Assembly: GCF_022869165.1 (NCBI RefSeq)
Contig: NZ_CP094929.1
Location: forward strand, 434,001-498,000
Length of the DNA: 64,000 nucleotides
Direction of reading: 5' to 3'
From: Sphaerochaeta associata
GTDB taxonomy: Bacteria; Spirochaetota; Spirochaetia; Sphaerochaetales; Sphaerochaetaceae
In this document: one piece after another, positions 37,573 through 46,487 of the stretch
How the letters are laid out: each line of letters opens with the position of its first letter
Numbering within the stretch: the first letter of the stretch is position 1
Program-made: the position numbers and the translations under genes
Notes under the pieces: model-generated
What the model saw: only the letters and a program-made list of their open reading frames with translations
Database searches by the model: none
What the model was told of the DNA's origin: nothing

Positions 37573-37629
37573 AATATTCCTGTTCATAATCGAATATTTC
37601 TACGGGGGGAATCTGTCATCAGGTTCCCC
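37572..37629. terminator. Two hairpins between convergent genes
   Basis: AAATATTC (37572-37579) pairs with GAATATTT (37592-37599). GGGGAA (37606-37611) pairs with TTCCCC (37624-37629), followed on the + strand by TTT. They lie between the + strand fusion gene and the minus-strand LacI gene and probably end one or both transcripts, though no long T-run is present. Confidence 0.5.
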
Positions 37630-37639
37630 TTTCCTGTCT

Positions 37640-38638
37640 TCAACCCTTACTACTCTTTCGGGGAATCAACTTCGACTGCAGTACATGTTGGCTCTTGGAG
37701 TAGATGCCGGTGTGGATCACCTGCTTGAGAAGGCTTACCCCCAGCATACCCATCTCCTGTAGCGGTAATTCAAAGGTGGTGATGGGCGTATTCCAGAACT
37801 CTGAGAAGTCGCGGTTGTCAAAACCAACCACTCGTACCTGGTTCGGAATATGGATGTTCATTTTTTGGAGTGCTGAAATAGCACCGGCTGCAATATAGTC
37901 ATTGGCGCAGAATATGCCATCGGTTTGGGGATGGTCGTTCATCAGTATTTGGGCAGCCTCAAAGCCATGATCGAAGTCATAGTTGCCGTAATAGTTGTTT
38001 TGTGGCATCTCAAGCTTCAGTTCTTTCGTTCTCTGAGAGAATCCCTTCAGACGATCCTGTACACTCAATCGATCCTCAGGACCACAAATCATCGCAGGGT
38101 GGCGCATTCCGCATCCATACAAGTGTTCCGCCGCCTGATAACCCCCCGTAGTATTGTCTACTACCACGCTGATCATCTCCTGGGCCGCCATATTGATTGA
38201 AACAATCGGAATGTCTGAGTTCTGCGTATCGAGATTGAACTCCTTCCAAATAGGAATATGGTGACAGAATAGAATTCCCTCGACCTTATGGCTCTTTAGG
38301 AAGTTGTACGCCTTCTTCAAGTCATTGCCAAACTCAACACCGCTGACGAAGAACAAGGAGTACTGGCCACCGGACAGGCCATGCTCGATACCCCGCACTA
38401 TCTGGTTTACGAAGGTCTCGGTGATATCGGCTGCCAAGCACCCAATAATCCCGGAGTTCCCCCGCTTCATGCGTGACGCACTCCAGGAAGGAACATAGCC
38501 AAGCTGCTCGATTGCCTCGAGCACCTTCTTGCGGGTGGCTTCACCGACCGGGCGCTTGCCGTTGAGGGTATGCGTAACCGTAGCAGGGGAAACCCCGGCA
38601 GCTTTCGCTACATCTACGATTGTCACTACATCACGCAT
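37640..38638 (-). CDS. LacI-family transcriptional regulator
   Basis: 332 residues from the ATG at 38638, right after AGGAGGG; a TTG further upstream is less likely. The N-terminus VTIVDVAKAAGVSPATVTHTLNGKRPVGEATRKKV is a textbook LacI helix-turn-helix with hinge (SASRMKRG), followed by a periplasmic-binding-like effector domain (FVNQIVRGIEHGL, DGIFCANDYIAAGAI, VVGFDNRDFSEFW). It is the last gene of the minus-strand GH31 operon and probably represses it through the palindrome at 44114-44123. The effector is likely an oligosaccharide breakdown product. Confidence 0.93.
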   Translation of the reverse strand: MRDVVTIVDVAKAAGVSPATVTHTLNGKRPVGEATRKKVLEAIEQLGYVPSWSASRMKRGNSGIIGCLAADITETFVNQIVRGIEHGLSGGQYSLFFVSGVEFGNDLKKAYNFLKSHKVEGILFCHHIPIWKEFNLDTQNSDIPIVSINMAAQEMISVVVDNTTGGYQAAEHLYGCGMRHPAMICGPEDRLSVQDRLKGFSQRTKELKLEMPQNNYYGNYDFDHGFEAAQILMNDHPQTDGIFCANDYIAAGAISALQKMNIHIPNQVRVVGFDNRDFSEFWNTPITTFELPLQEMGMLGVSLLKQVIHTGIYSKSQHVLQSKLIPRKSSKG

Positions 38639-38680
38639 ACGCCCTCCTCTTGGCAAGTGTAAAGCCTCTAACAGCCTTTG

Positions 38681-41026
38681 TCACCCGCTTATTGCAACTA
38701 CCATACTTTCGCCTACCTTGAGAGAGTCAGGATCGAACGAGGGCTGTGAGACGGTATACCCTTCAGGCACCTTGATGGTAAAGACTCGTTGCTTTTTAAT
38801 GGCATCAACCTTCTTGGTAATCACCAGGGATTGGTCGGTTACTTGGAACTCCCAAAGGTTATATTGCTTTCCGGCAAGCTCACTGCTTCCATCATCCTCA
38901 AAGTAGGAGGAATGTATCTCTTTCCCTGTTGTTTTACAGGGATGGACTAGAAGCTCCACCTTCTCAAACACACCGCTTTGGAGGTGTGTCAGCCCAGGAG
39001 CGGTCGGGATCACCGACCCCTCCTTGGCAAACCAGAGGCTCTCACCGTCAGGGGGATAGGGGAGTTCCAGGTTTATTCCTCCCTCGAACGCTGTTCCATC
39101 CTTGCTGTACCACCACAAGCCCTGAGGGAGGTAAACATCAGCGTTGGTTTTTCCCTTTTCGGTAACCAAGACCTTCAGAATATGCGGTCCGAACAGACTA
39201 TTGATCTCATCACCCTTGATATTGTTATCATCGGGAAACTCCAACAAGAGAGAGCGTTCGATCGGCGTACCCTCGGCAGCCGCCTCAAAAGCACAGGTAT
39301 AGATATAGGGCATGAACCGGTAGTGCTCGAGAATGAGAGAGCGGATGTGAGGCAAAGCACTCTCATACGACCACGGCTCGGTGGGATTACCGTCCTCACG
39401 CCAGGAGTGAATCACAAAGCGACCCTGAAACACCGCCGACTGGGCTGAGCGTACCAACAGCTCTTCCTCGGGAAACGCCCCGAAGAACCCACCCAAGTCA
39501 TGGCCGAAGTAAGGCAGTCCTGAAAGACTGAACCCCTGACCCATATACTGGTTGTACTTCAGTGTCTTCCAATCGCTCACATTGTCTCCCGACCACGTCC
39601 TGGCAAACCGTTGCATGCCTGCATAACCGCTTCGGCTGTAGATCCAAGGACGCTTCCGTGGTTGCTCCTGCTTGAACGCCTCGTAGGAAGCCTCTGCCAT
39701 CCGAATAGGGTAGAGGGTCTTCGTCTTGAAAGCCTCGAGCTCAACATCCTCAAGTTCCAGTTCATTGTTGTCATTCCAAATCCCGGTGCATCCGTGGTCG
39801 AGATACTGAGCCTTGAGCTGGCTCTTCCACCACTCTTTAGCCTCGGGGTTGTTGAAGTCGATGAAGGAGGCCTCCCCTCCCCAGAAGAACTCCTGATACG
39901 GCCGGCCGCTCTGGTCCTTGATGAAGTACCCCTTCTCTGCCAACTCTGTATACCACGGATGGCTGGTCAGGATTCCCGGCTTGATGTTCATGCACAAATT
40001 ATATCCACGCGCCGAGAGGGAAGTCAGAAACGCCTTGTGGTCGGGAAACTTCTGCTTGTTCCAGAGAAACGCATACCGCTTGCCCTCGGCACTCTTCAAA
40101 TAGCCTGAGGAGACATACATCCCCTCACAGGGAATCTGGTGCTCCTCAATGGTGGCAAAGTAGTTCAGGATTCTCTGTTCTGCATCATCGGGTTCGGCAT
40201 AGTTCATGGAAGAGCCGAAGAACCCAAAGCTGAACAGCGGTGGGAAGGCGGGAAAACCTGTAACCTTGAAGTAATTCTTGAGAACCTGGTGGTAGGAATC
40301 GCCCAAAAAGGTTACATAGCTGTACGGCCCGCCTTCCACCTCAACGGAGAAGAAAAACGGACTCTCCCGACCCAGGTCGAAGAGCTTGATCAAGCTCTGG
40401 TCGAAGAGCAGCCCGCACATGGCGCCGGTTTGCGCATTACGCTTGATCATAAAGGGAATGGACTTATACAGCGGATCGGAATTGGAAGCATCGTAGCCGA
40501 GGGAGTCGCGGTTGTACATGGAGAATCGTCTTCCCCTTCTGTTGGGTAAGCCGCTCTTATCCCCGAGGCCGTAGAACTCATCCGCCTCTGAAAGCGGGAA
40601 GTTGAACCTGCTGAAGGATTCCTGTGAACCTTCCTTGGTAAAGCAGCGCACCTGGTAGGAGGGCAGCACCGTGTCAGCGGTTCCCACCCGGCCACCGTGC
40701 TGCAGGATTCCCGCATACCAGATGCTGATAAGGGCGTACCGCTTCTCAAGTACCACCCTACTCAGACCGCAGGTGAGAATAAAGGCCTCGCTCTCTTCCT
40801 TTATGCTGATCTGCTCGTCCAATTGCAGAGACTTGGAAGGGCTGGTGATGTACTGGCTCGCCTTGGCGAACGTCTCATGGATGGATACGTGGTCGAACTG
40901 ATAGCTGACCTTCACAATCTCGGAGGTGAAGAACTGTATATGTATTTCACCACCGACGCCCTTGGCGATAACCAAGGAAGGGGAGTGAAAACGACATGCA
41001 GACAGAGAGTGAATGATATGTTTCAT
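38681..41026 (-). CDS. Glycoside hydrolase family 31 (alpha-glucosidase / alpha-xylosidase-like)
   Basis: 781 residues. The catalytic nucleophile is the Asp of GIWNDNNELE (near residue 417), at the site where the family has WxDMNE. The acid/base Asp is in WSGDNVSDW (near residue 480). GLPYFGHDLGGFFG and EDGNPTEPW are other GH31 landmarks. No signal peptide, so it is cytoplasmic, acting on sugars brought in by the adjacent ABC transporter. The gene starts 4 bases after the permease stop. Substrate (alpha-glucoside, alpha-xyloside or sulfoquinovoside) cannot be decided here. Confidence 0.92.
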   Translation of the reverse strand: MKHIIHSLSACRFHSPSLVIAKGVGGEIHIQFFTSEIVKVSYQFDHVSIHETFAKASQYITSPSKSLQLDEQISIKEESEAFILTCGLSRVVLEKRYALISIWYAGILQHGGRVGTADTVLPSYQVRCFTKEGSQESFSRFNFPLSEADEFYGLGDKSGLPNRRGRRFSMYNRDSLGYDASNSDPLYKSIPFMIKRNAQTGAMCGLLFDQSLIKLFDLGRESPFFFSVEVEGGPYSYVTFLGDSYHQVLKNYFKVTGFPAFPPLFSFGFFGSSMNYAEPDDAEQRILNYFATIEEHQIPCEGMYVSSGYLKSAEGKRYAFLWNKQKFPDHKAFLTSLSARGYNLCMNIKPGILTSHPWYTELAEKGYFIKDQSGRPYQEFFWGGEASFIDFNNPEAKEWWKSQLKAQYLDHGCTGIWNDNNELELEDVELEAFKTKTLYPIRMAEASYEAFKQEQPRKRPWIYSRSGYAGMQRFARTWSGDNVSDWKTLKYNQYMGQGFSLSGLPYFGHDLGGFFGAFPEEELLVRSAQSAVFQGRFVIHSWREDGNPTEPWSYESALPHIRSLILEHYRFMPYIYTCAFEAAAEGTPIERSLLLEFPDDNNIKGDEINSLFGPHILKVLVTEKGKTNADVYLPQGLWWYSKDGTAFEGGINLELPYPPDGESLWFAKEGSVIPTAPGLTHLQSGVFEKVELLVHPCKTTGKEIHSSYFEDDGSSELAGKQYNLWEFQVTDQSLVITKKVDAIKKQRVFTIKVPEGYTVSQPSFDPDSLKVGESMVVAISG

Positions 41027-41030
41027 GCGT

Positions 41031-41855
41031 TCAACCTTTAACCGATCCTGCAGCGATGCCAGAGAAGAAGAACCTCTGGAAAGCCAGGAAGACTATGATG
41101 ACGGGAATTATGGCGATGGTGGTCATGGCAAGCAGGTCCGACCAGTTGATCTGCAGCTGACCGACGAAGTTCGCCAACGCCTGCTGGATGGTCTGCTTGC
41201 GGTTGTCGGTGATGACGATCAAGGGCCAGAGGTAGTCGTTCCAACGCCACATGAAGCTGAAAATGGCGATGGTGGCGACAATGGGCTTGCTCATGGGAAG
41301 AATGAGGCGGAAGAAAATGGTATGTTCTCTTGCCCCGTCGATGCGGGCAGCCTCGATCAGTGAGTTAGGCAGTGTCACCAAATACTGACGGGCAAGGAAT
41401 ACCCCTGTAGGAGTAGCTGCCGGTGGAATGATGATTCCCCACAGCGAATTCAGCATTCCAAGGCTTTTCAGCTGAAGGAAAATCGGGATCATGATGACCT
41501 GCAACGGAATCATGAGGGTTGCGATCATCACCGTGAAGATGATGTCCCTGCCGGTGAAAATGTATTTGGCCAAGGCATAACCTGCCATCAGGTTTATCAA
41601 TACCGTAAGAGCGGTGGAAACAACCGCAACGAAGACCGTATTTGAGAAGTATACCGGAAAGTTTCCTGCCGCAAGGCTGGAAACATAGTTCTCAAGCGTC
41701 CAATCCTGGGGGATGAAGGTCAGAGGAACCCGGAACAGCTCGCTCTGGGGCTTGAAGGAGGAGAGAACGACCCAAAGCACCGGTAGCAGGGTTATAAGGG
41801 AGAGCAGGATTAACACGGTGTAGTGCAGTGTTTTGGAAATAGGTTGCTTATTCAT
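41031..41855 (-). CDS. ABC sugar transporter permease (MalG/UgpE type)
   Basis: 274 residues with six hydrophobic spans. The EAA loop is EAARIDGAREHTIFFRLILP, which contacts the ATPase. The N-terminal LHYTVLILLSLITLLPVLWVVLSSFKPQSELF is typical of the second CUT1 permease. It overlaps the other permease by 8 bases. No ATPase gene is in this operon, so a shared MsmK-like ATPase elsewhere is expected. Confidence 0.93.
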   Translation of the reverse strand: MNKQPISKTLHYTVLILLSLITLLPVLWVVLSSFKPQSELFRVPLTFIPQDWTLENYVSSLAAGNFPVYFSNTVFVAVVSTALTVLINLMAGYALAKYIFTGRDIIFTVMIATLMIPLQVIMIPIFLQLKSLGMLNSLWGIIIPPAATPTGVFLARQYLVTLPNSLIEAARIDGAREHTIFFRLILPMSKPIVATIAIFSFMWRWNDYLWPLIVITDNRKQTIQQALANFVGQLQINWSDLLAMTTIAIIPVIIVFLAFQRFFFSGIAAGSVKG

Positions 41856-42738
41856 GTGATGCCTCCCTTCCGCTGAGTTTGAACTGCAGGACGGTGAAAA
41901 GGGAGATGATGAGCATCAACACGATCGACATGGCGCTTGCATAGCCCATGCGATCCTCCAGGAAGGCCACCTGATAGACCTGTTGGACGATGAACTTGGT
42001 AGCATAGCCAGGTCCTCCCTTGGTCATCACCGAAATCAACTCATATGCCTTGAAGGAGGCGATGGTGGCAAGCACCAACACCACCAGCAGGGTGCTGCGC
42101 AGTAGCGGCAGTGTGATGGATGTAAAGGTCTTGGGAGCCGAGGCCCCATCAATTTTTGCAGCCTCGTAGAGCTCGATGGGAATGGCCTGCAGTCCCGCGA
42201 TGAGGACGACCATATAGTACCCGGCCTGTGCCCAGATTGAGACGCCGATAATGGAAACCATGGCCAGCTTGCTGTCGGTCAGCCAACGGACTCCGTTGCC
42301 TCCAGCGGCGCGAAGCAGATAGTTGATGATTCCCATCTCATCACCAAGGATGAAGCGCCAGGCAATACCAACGGTTATCATGCTCAAGAGCGACGGTATG
42401 TAGAAGAGGGAGCGAAAGAGTTTCTCGCCCTTGATGGTATTCTTATAGAGCAGCAAGGCCAAGGCCAATGCATAGACCATGATCAAGGCAACGGTGAAGA
42501 ATGAGTAGACAATTGTATTGCTGAAGGTTTTCCAGAAGACTTCATCACCAATGAGTTCGATGAAGTTATCAAAACCGATGAAAACCGGAGTGGTGAACAC
42601 ACCCCACTCGGTGAAGGACATCCTCAGACCTTGGATGGCTGGGATAATGATGAATGTCCCGAAAATGAGAATGTTGGGAAGCAGAAAGAGCAGCGGGGCT
42701 GCTGTCTGATGAAAGTTTCCCTTGGTATGTCGTTTCAT
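41848..42738 (-). CDS. ABC sugar transporter permease (MalF/UgpA type)
   Basis: 296 residues from the ATG at 42738 (MKRHTKGNFHQTAAPLLFLLPNILIFGTF), preceded by AGGA. Six spans, with EAAKIDGASAPKTFTSITLP as the EAA loop. Upstream in-frame sequence rich in Ser, Glu and Pro does not look coding and was left out. Pairs with the 41031 permease. Confidence 0.92.
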   Translation of the reverse strand: MKRHTKGNFHQTAAPLLFLLPNILIFGTFIIIPAIQGLRMSFTEWGVFTTPVFIGFDNFIELIGDEVFWKTFSNTIVYSFFTVALIMVYALALALLLYKNTIKGEKLFRSLFYIPSLLSMITVGIAWRFILGDEMGIINYLLRAAGGNGVRWLTDSKLAMVSIIGVSIWAQAGYYMVVLIAGLQAIPIELYEAAKIDGASAPKTFTSITLPLLRSTLLVVLVLATIASFKAYELISVMTKGGPGYATKFIVQQVYQVAFLEDRMGYASAMSIVLMLIISLFTVLQFKLSGREASHE

Positions 42739-42821
42739 AGGAATCCTGAAAGGCAGGCAGCCCTGCCGGTCTGAAGGATCGGGCTCCTCCTTGGTGGAGG
42801 AGCCGATATCCATAGTGCAGG

Positions 42822-44078
42822 TTACTTAAAGAACGTTGCGCCTCTGTTGTCAACATTGGCCACAGCCTGTTCGGCGGTGATGTTGCCAAGCAGCACTTCC
42901 ACGATCTGCTCGCGGATGTAGGTGGTGACCTTGCTCAGGTTGGTATTCTTCCACTCGTTTGCGGTGTAGGCCGGGGTGACCTTCAGCTCTTCGAGGAAGA
43001 CCTCAAAGTCTCCGCTGTTGGAAGGATAGGTGACCTGTGCATCGTTGCGTGAAGGGATGTTGAAGGTGTCGCGGCTGTACATCTCGTTGTGAGACTTGTC
43101 AGCAAAAGCGGCCATGAATTTGAATGCCTCTTCCTGGTTCTTTGCTCCCTTGAAGGAGGCAACGAACTTTCCACCGGGAACGGAGGAGTTGATCGCGCCC
43201 TTGGGCATGCGTACAGCCTTCCATTCAAAGTCCTTCACGTTCTTGTTGTAGGTGTTGATGTTCCAGCTGCCGCCGATATGACCGGCAACAAGTCCTGCTT
43301 GGAAGAGCTCGGCAGGGTTCTCGGAGCCGAGCCATACGCTCTTGGGCACCAGACCTTCGTCGTGCAGATGCTTGAACCACTTCAATGTTGCAATGGTACC
43401 GGGGTTGTTGAACTTGATGTTCGACTGGTCCTCATTGAGGAAACGACCGTTCCACTGGTACATGAGCGTAGAGAAGCGGTGCGGGGTGAAGTCAACGGCA
43501 AGACCGTACTTCATTGCAGGATTGGCTGCGATGACCTTTTTGACGATGGTTTCCCATTCACTCCATGTCCATGTCTTGCTGACCTCATCCACATCGATGC
43601 CGGCCTTGTCGAATGCAGTCTTGTTGACCAGCATGCCGTTGGCTGTTGCTTCGGTGGGGTAGGCGATGAACTTGCCTTCCTTGTTGGTGGCGAATGCCAC
43701 CATGGAGGGCAGGTACTGCTTCTTCACCGCCTCGACATCGGCGACGTGATTCTCGATTGGCTCCAGGCTGTCGACAACCACCGACAAAGTGTTGGTGGTG
43801 ATACGTGCAAGGTCGGGAGGGTTGCCGCCGCTGATCATCAGCTTGAGTTTCTGGTCATACTCGTTGTAGGCGACAATCTGGAGGTCCAACTTCACATGCG
43901 GGTTGGCCTTCAGGTACTCATCCATGGTCTTCAGAAAGACATCGGACTCATTGGCGTCATTGAACCACAATACCGAAAGGGTCACATCTTTTTTCGCACC
44001 CTCTTCCTTGGTTCCCGCTGCAAACATAGCCGTAGTGGCGAGCAACAGGATCATCAATGTCACGATTACTTTTTTCAT
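42822..44078 (-). CDS. ABC sugar-binding protein (CUT1 family)
   Basis: 418 residues from the ATG at 44078, 7 bases after AAGGAGG. Signal peptide MKKVIVTLMILLLATTAMFAAGTKE; no lipobox Cys, so probably a soluble periplasmic protein. LSVLWFNDANESDVFLKTMDEYLKANPHVKLDLQIVAYNEYDQKLKLMISGGNPPDL is the classic start of the family, and LFQAGLVAGHIGGSWNIN a ligand-site loop. First gene of the operon with the two permeases, GH31 and LacI. Confidence 0.94.
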   Translation of the reverse strand: MKKVIVTLMILLLATTAMFAAGTKEEGAKKDVTLSVLWFNDANESDVFLKTMDEYLKANPHVKLDLQIVAYNEYDQKLKLMISGGNPPDLARITTNTLSVVVDSLEPIENHVADVEAVKKQYLPSMVAFATNKEGKFIAYPTEATANGMLVNKTAFDKAGIDVDEVSKTWTWSEWETIVKKVIAANPAMKYGLAVDFTPHRFSTLMYQWNGRFLNEDQSNIKFNNPGTIATLKWFKHLHDEGLVPKSVWLGSENPAELFQAGLVAGHIGGSWNINTYNKNVKDFEWKAVRMPKGAINSSVPGGKFVASFKGAKNQEEAFKFMAAFADKSHNEMYSRDTFNIPSRNDAQVTYPSNSGDFEVFLEELKVTPAYTANEWKNTNLSKVTTYIREQIVEVLLGNITAEQAVANVDNRGATFFK

Positions 44079-44113
44079 GCAGATCCTCCTTATTTGGATT
44101 AGCAAATTTACGC

Positions 44114-44162
44114 AAAACGTTTTTACTTTTTTAGTATAGGTCCACGTTTCTTCATTTGTCAA
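44114..44162 (-). promoter_or_regulatory. Promoter and LacI-type operator of the GH31 operon
   Basis: Read on the minus strand: TTGACA (44157-44162), 18 bp, TATACT (44133-44138), then the palindrome AAAACGTTTT (44114-44123) starting about 9 bases after the -10, at or just after the expected transcription start. LacI-family operators have this AAAnCGnTTT-like core and this location blocks initiation. Confidence 0.85.
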
Positions 44163-44219
44163 GGATTGGTTGTACAAGAAGAACACGATGAACGCATGGA
44201 AATATCGGATGATTGCAAC

Positions 44220-44248
44220 AAAGGGGAAGCCTCATCAGCTTCCCCTTT
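44220..44248 (-). terminator. Terminator hairpin after the GH29-CutC-MlrC operon
   Basis: A perfect 11-bp stem AAAGGGGAAGC (44220-44230) / GCTTCCCCTTT (44238-44248) with a 7-base loop. On the minus strand it is followed by TTTGTTG. It stands between the MlrC-like stop (44284) and the promoter of the next operon. Confidence 0.88.
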
Positions 44249-44283
44249 GTCATGTAAACACACAAAGAATACGGTTGCAAATC

Positions 44284-45756
44284 CTAGATTAATTCCAATG
44301 TGGCCTCAAACTCCTTGTCCAGCGGATACATCGGCCTGGGAAGGTTCTTGTAGGGAAGCCGCTCGAATAGCTCGTCGGAGGAACCTGTGGTAAGTGCCAT
44401 CATCGAGCGCTTTGCGATGGCGCGGATCTCCGGCTCAAGGTACCCAAGCTTCACCACGATCGCCTTCCTCTGCTTGGGCTCGGCTCCCAGGACCCTCATC
44501 ATCTCGGGGTCGTAGCAGCCCACATGCTTGCTCGCCACCACCACATCGACACCCTCTACATCAAGAAGGGCGAGGTCGGCGCCGTTGGCCCCCTCCCACT
44601 GTTCTTTCAGTGCTTTTACGGTTGCCTTCGCTCTGACTGGTTTACTCTTGACGGTGTCGAACTTCGCTCCGAGCAAACACTCAAAGCTTGCACCCACGCC
44701 TTTCTCGAAAGCTTCCCTGACCACCTGCGGGTCGTAGAAACCCTGGTAGAGCAGGGGTGGGTCGAGCTTGGAGAGGACGGGGTCGGAAAGAATGAGTGAA
44801 AGGAAATTGGTGACATCGCCGCTGCTTCCTGCAGTGGGGTTGTCCCCGCTGTCGCTGATGACCACCGGGTATACACCGCTCTCAATCGATTCTCTGGTTG
44901 CCTTCAGGGCATCGGAAGGCATCCTCGTCTCGTTGTAGAAGCCGAACTCCTTCTTTCTGGACCAGAAGATCTGTGCAAGCTCCTTTGCAAGGCGGTCTGC
45001 TTTGTCTTGGTCGTCCTGGGTCACCACCACCGCATGCACCGCGTTCTCCTTCCCGTCGGCCCAGGGGAAGCCCAAAAGGTAGGAGCAGGCGAGTACGCCT
45101 TGCTGTTGTTCCCTTGATCGGAGTTCTTTGATCAGGCTCTTCATCGGCTCGACCGAGGTCTCGCTCTGCTCGCCTGCGATGAGCATGGGGATGCGCACCG
45201 CCGCCATCGTCGGCTTCTTTCCCATCTCCAGGGTGCGGATGACCATCAGGGCTGCATGGATGCCCGTCTCGTAGGTGTCGGTGTGGGGGGCGCACTTATA
45301 GCCGACGAAGCCGTCTGCTGCATGGCGCATCCGCTTGGTCAGGGTCGCATGCATGTCCAGGCTGGTGAACAAGGGGGTGGCCGGATGCACTTCTCTTATG
45401 GCCTGGAGCAGGTCCTGCTCGGCCTCCCCGAGATTCTGCACGCGCATGCTGCCGTGCAGCGACAGGCAGATGGCATCGATCGAGCCGGCTTCCTTGAGCT
45501 TCTGCAACAACTCAGCTTTCAATTCCTGGTAGTAGTCATGGTCCCACACCCCGTTGGGCACCGCACGGGCGACCAGACTGGGGATTACCTCATATCCAGC
45601 AGCCACGAGGGTGTTGATGATGCCGCTGTACGAGCTCTCTCTTTTAGTGAACAAGTCCGCTCCCCTGGTGACCCAGATCTCGTCCCTGCCGGTGATGATG
45701 GGGTTGAAGGTGTCGCTCTCGTGGTGGAGCCCTCCTACGAATACTCGCTTTTTCAT
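44284..45756 (-). CDS. MlrC-like M81-family protein
   Basis: 490 residues. KRVFVGGLHHESDTFNPIITGRDEIW at the N-terminus and LHGSMRVQNLGEAEQDLLQAIREV, SLDMHATLTKRM, GYKCAPHTDTYETG and ISDSGDNPTAGSSGDVTNFL are the landmarks of the MlrC family (metal-binding His and Asp). The founding member linearises nothing itself but cleaves peptides in microcystin breakdown; in heterotrophs of this kind the true substrate is unknown. Cytoplasmic. Its start overlaps the cutC stop by 4 bases, so it is coupled to cutC and the fucosidase. Confidence 0.88.
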   Translation of the reverse strand: MKKRVFVGGLHHESDTFNPIITGRDEIWVTRGADLFTKRESSYSGIINTLVAAGYEVIPSLVARAVPNGVWDHDYYQELKAELLQKLKEAGSIDAICLSLHGSMRVQNLGEAEQDLLQAIREVHPATPLFTSLDMHATLTKRMRHAADGFVGYKCAPHTDTYETGIHAALMVIRTLEMGKKPTMAAVRIPMLIAGEQSETSVEPMKSLIKELRSREQQQGVLACSYLLGFPWADGKENAVHAVVVTQDDQDKADRLAKELAQIFWSRKKEFGFYNETRMPSDALKATRESIESGVYPVVISDSGDNPTAGSSGDVTNFLSLILSDPVLSKLDPPLLYQGFYDPQVVREAFEKGVGASFECLLGAKFDTVKSKPVRAKATVKALKEQWEGANGADLALLDVEGVDVVVASKHVGCYDPEMMRVLGAEPKQRKAIVVKLGYLEPEIRAIAKRSMMALTTGSSDELFERLPYKNLPRPMYPLDKEFEATLELI

Positions 45757-46487
45757 CGCTTTGCCCCCACGATGGCTCCCACCCGGCCGGCATCGGTGTG
45801 GCTGATGCTGAACTCGGCCTGTCTGAGCATGCCGCCCATGTAGATGTGCTCGGGGCGGTAGGTCATCTTCGACTCGTAGGCGCCCGGGACGAACACGTGG
45901 TACTCCTTGGCCCCCACCTGCTGCTGCAGGTAGGCGAAGTTGCGCTCGGTGATGCCGCAGCCGGGCATGACAATGATCCTGTCCCCGGCCTGCCTCACCA
46001 GCATCTTCAGCGTTTCGAGTCCCTCGATGACCGTGGCCTCAAGACCGCTGGTCAGAAGGCGGTCGACTCCCAGGTCGATGAGCGTCTCAAGAGAACGACT
46101 GGCGTTGGGAGTCATATCAAAGGCACGGTGGAAGGTGACCGAACAGGGCCTGGCAAGGGCGATGATCTCCTTGCTCCTCTGTACATCAATCTCACCATCG
46201 GGGGTGAGGATGCCGAAGACGATGCCGTCTGCCCCCGCCTCCCTGAAGAGCCTGACATCCTCCTTCATCGCCTCGAACTCGAGGTCGCTGTAGCAGAAGT
46301 CGCCTCCACGCGGCCTGATCATGACGTTCATGGCAATCTTGCTGTGCTTTCGGGCTGTCTTGAAGGCCCCAAGAGACGGGGTGGTGCCACCCTCGAAGAG
46401 GTCGGCGCAGAACTCGACGCGGTCGGCTCCGCCGGCTTCGGCTGCCAGTACGCTCTCAATCGATTCCAGACAAATCTCAATCTTCAT
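45753..46487 (-). CDS. cutC: CutC-family TIM-barrel protein
   Basis: 244 residues. KIEICLESIESVLAAEAGGADRVEFCADLFEGGTTPSLG, MIRPRGGDFCYSDLEFEAM, VFGILTPDGEIDVQRSKEII, VTFHRAFDMTPN and ILTSG-like RLLTSGLEAT are the conserved CutC motifs. It was named for copper tolerance in E. coli, but the link to copper is disputed and a sugar-related role is likely in operons such as this one. Overlaps both neighbours by 4 bases (ATGA each time). Confidence 0.93.
   Translation of the reverse strand: MKIEICLESIESVLAAEAGGADRVEFCADLFEGGTTPSLGAFKTARKHSKIAMNVMIRPRGGDFCYSDLEFEAMKEDVRLFREAGADGIVFGILTPDGEIDVQRSKEIIALARPCSVTFHRAFDMTPNASRSLETLIDLGVDRLLTSGLEATVIEGLETLKMLVRQAGDRIIVMPGCGITERNFAYLQQQVGAKEYHVFVPGAYESKMTYRPEHIYMGGMLRQAEFSISHTDAGRVGAIVGAKR

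Noticed and set aside
43089-44102. 337-codon + strand frame opposite the sugar-binding protein
   Set aside because: Shadow of the minus-strand gene, which has a signal peptide and ribosome site; the + frame has no family features.
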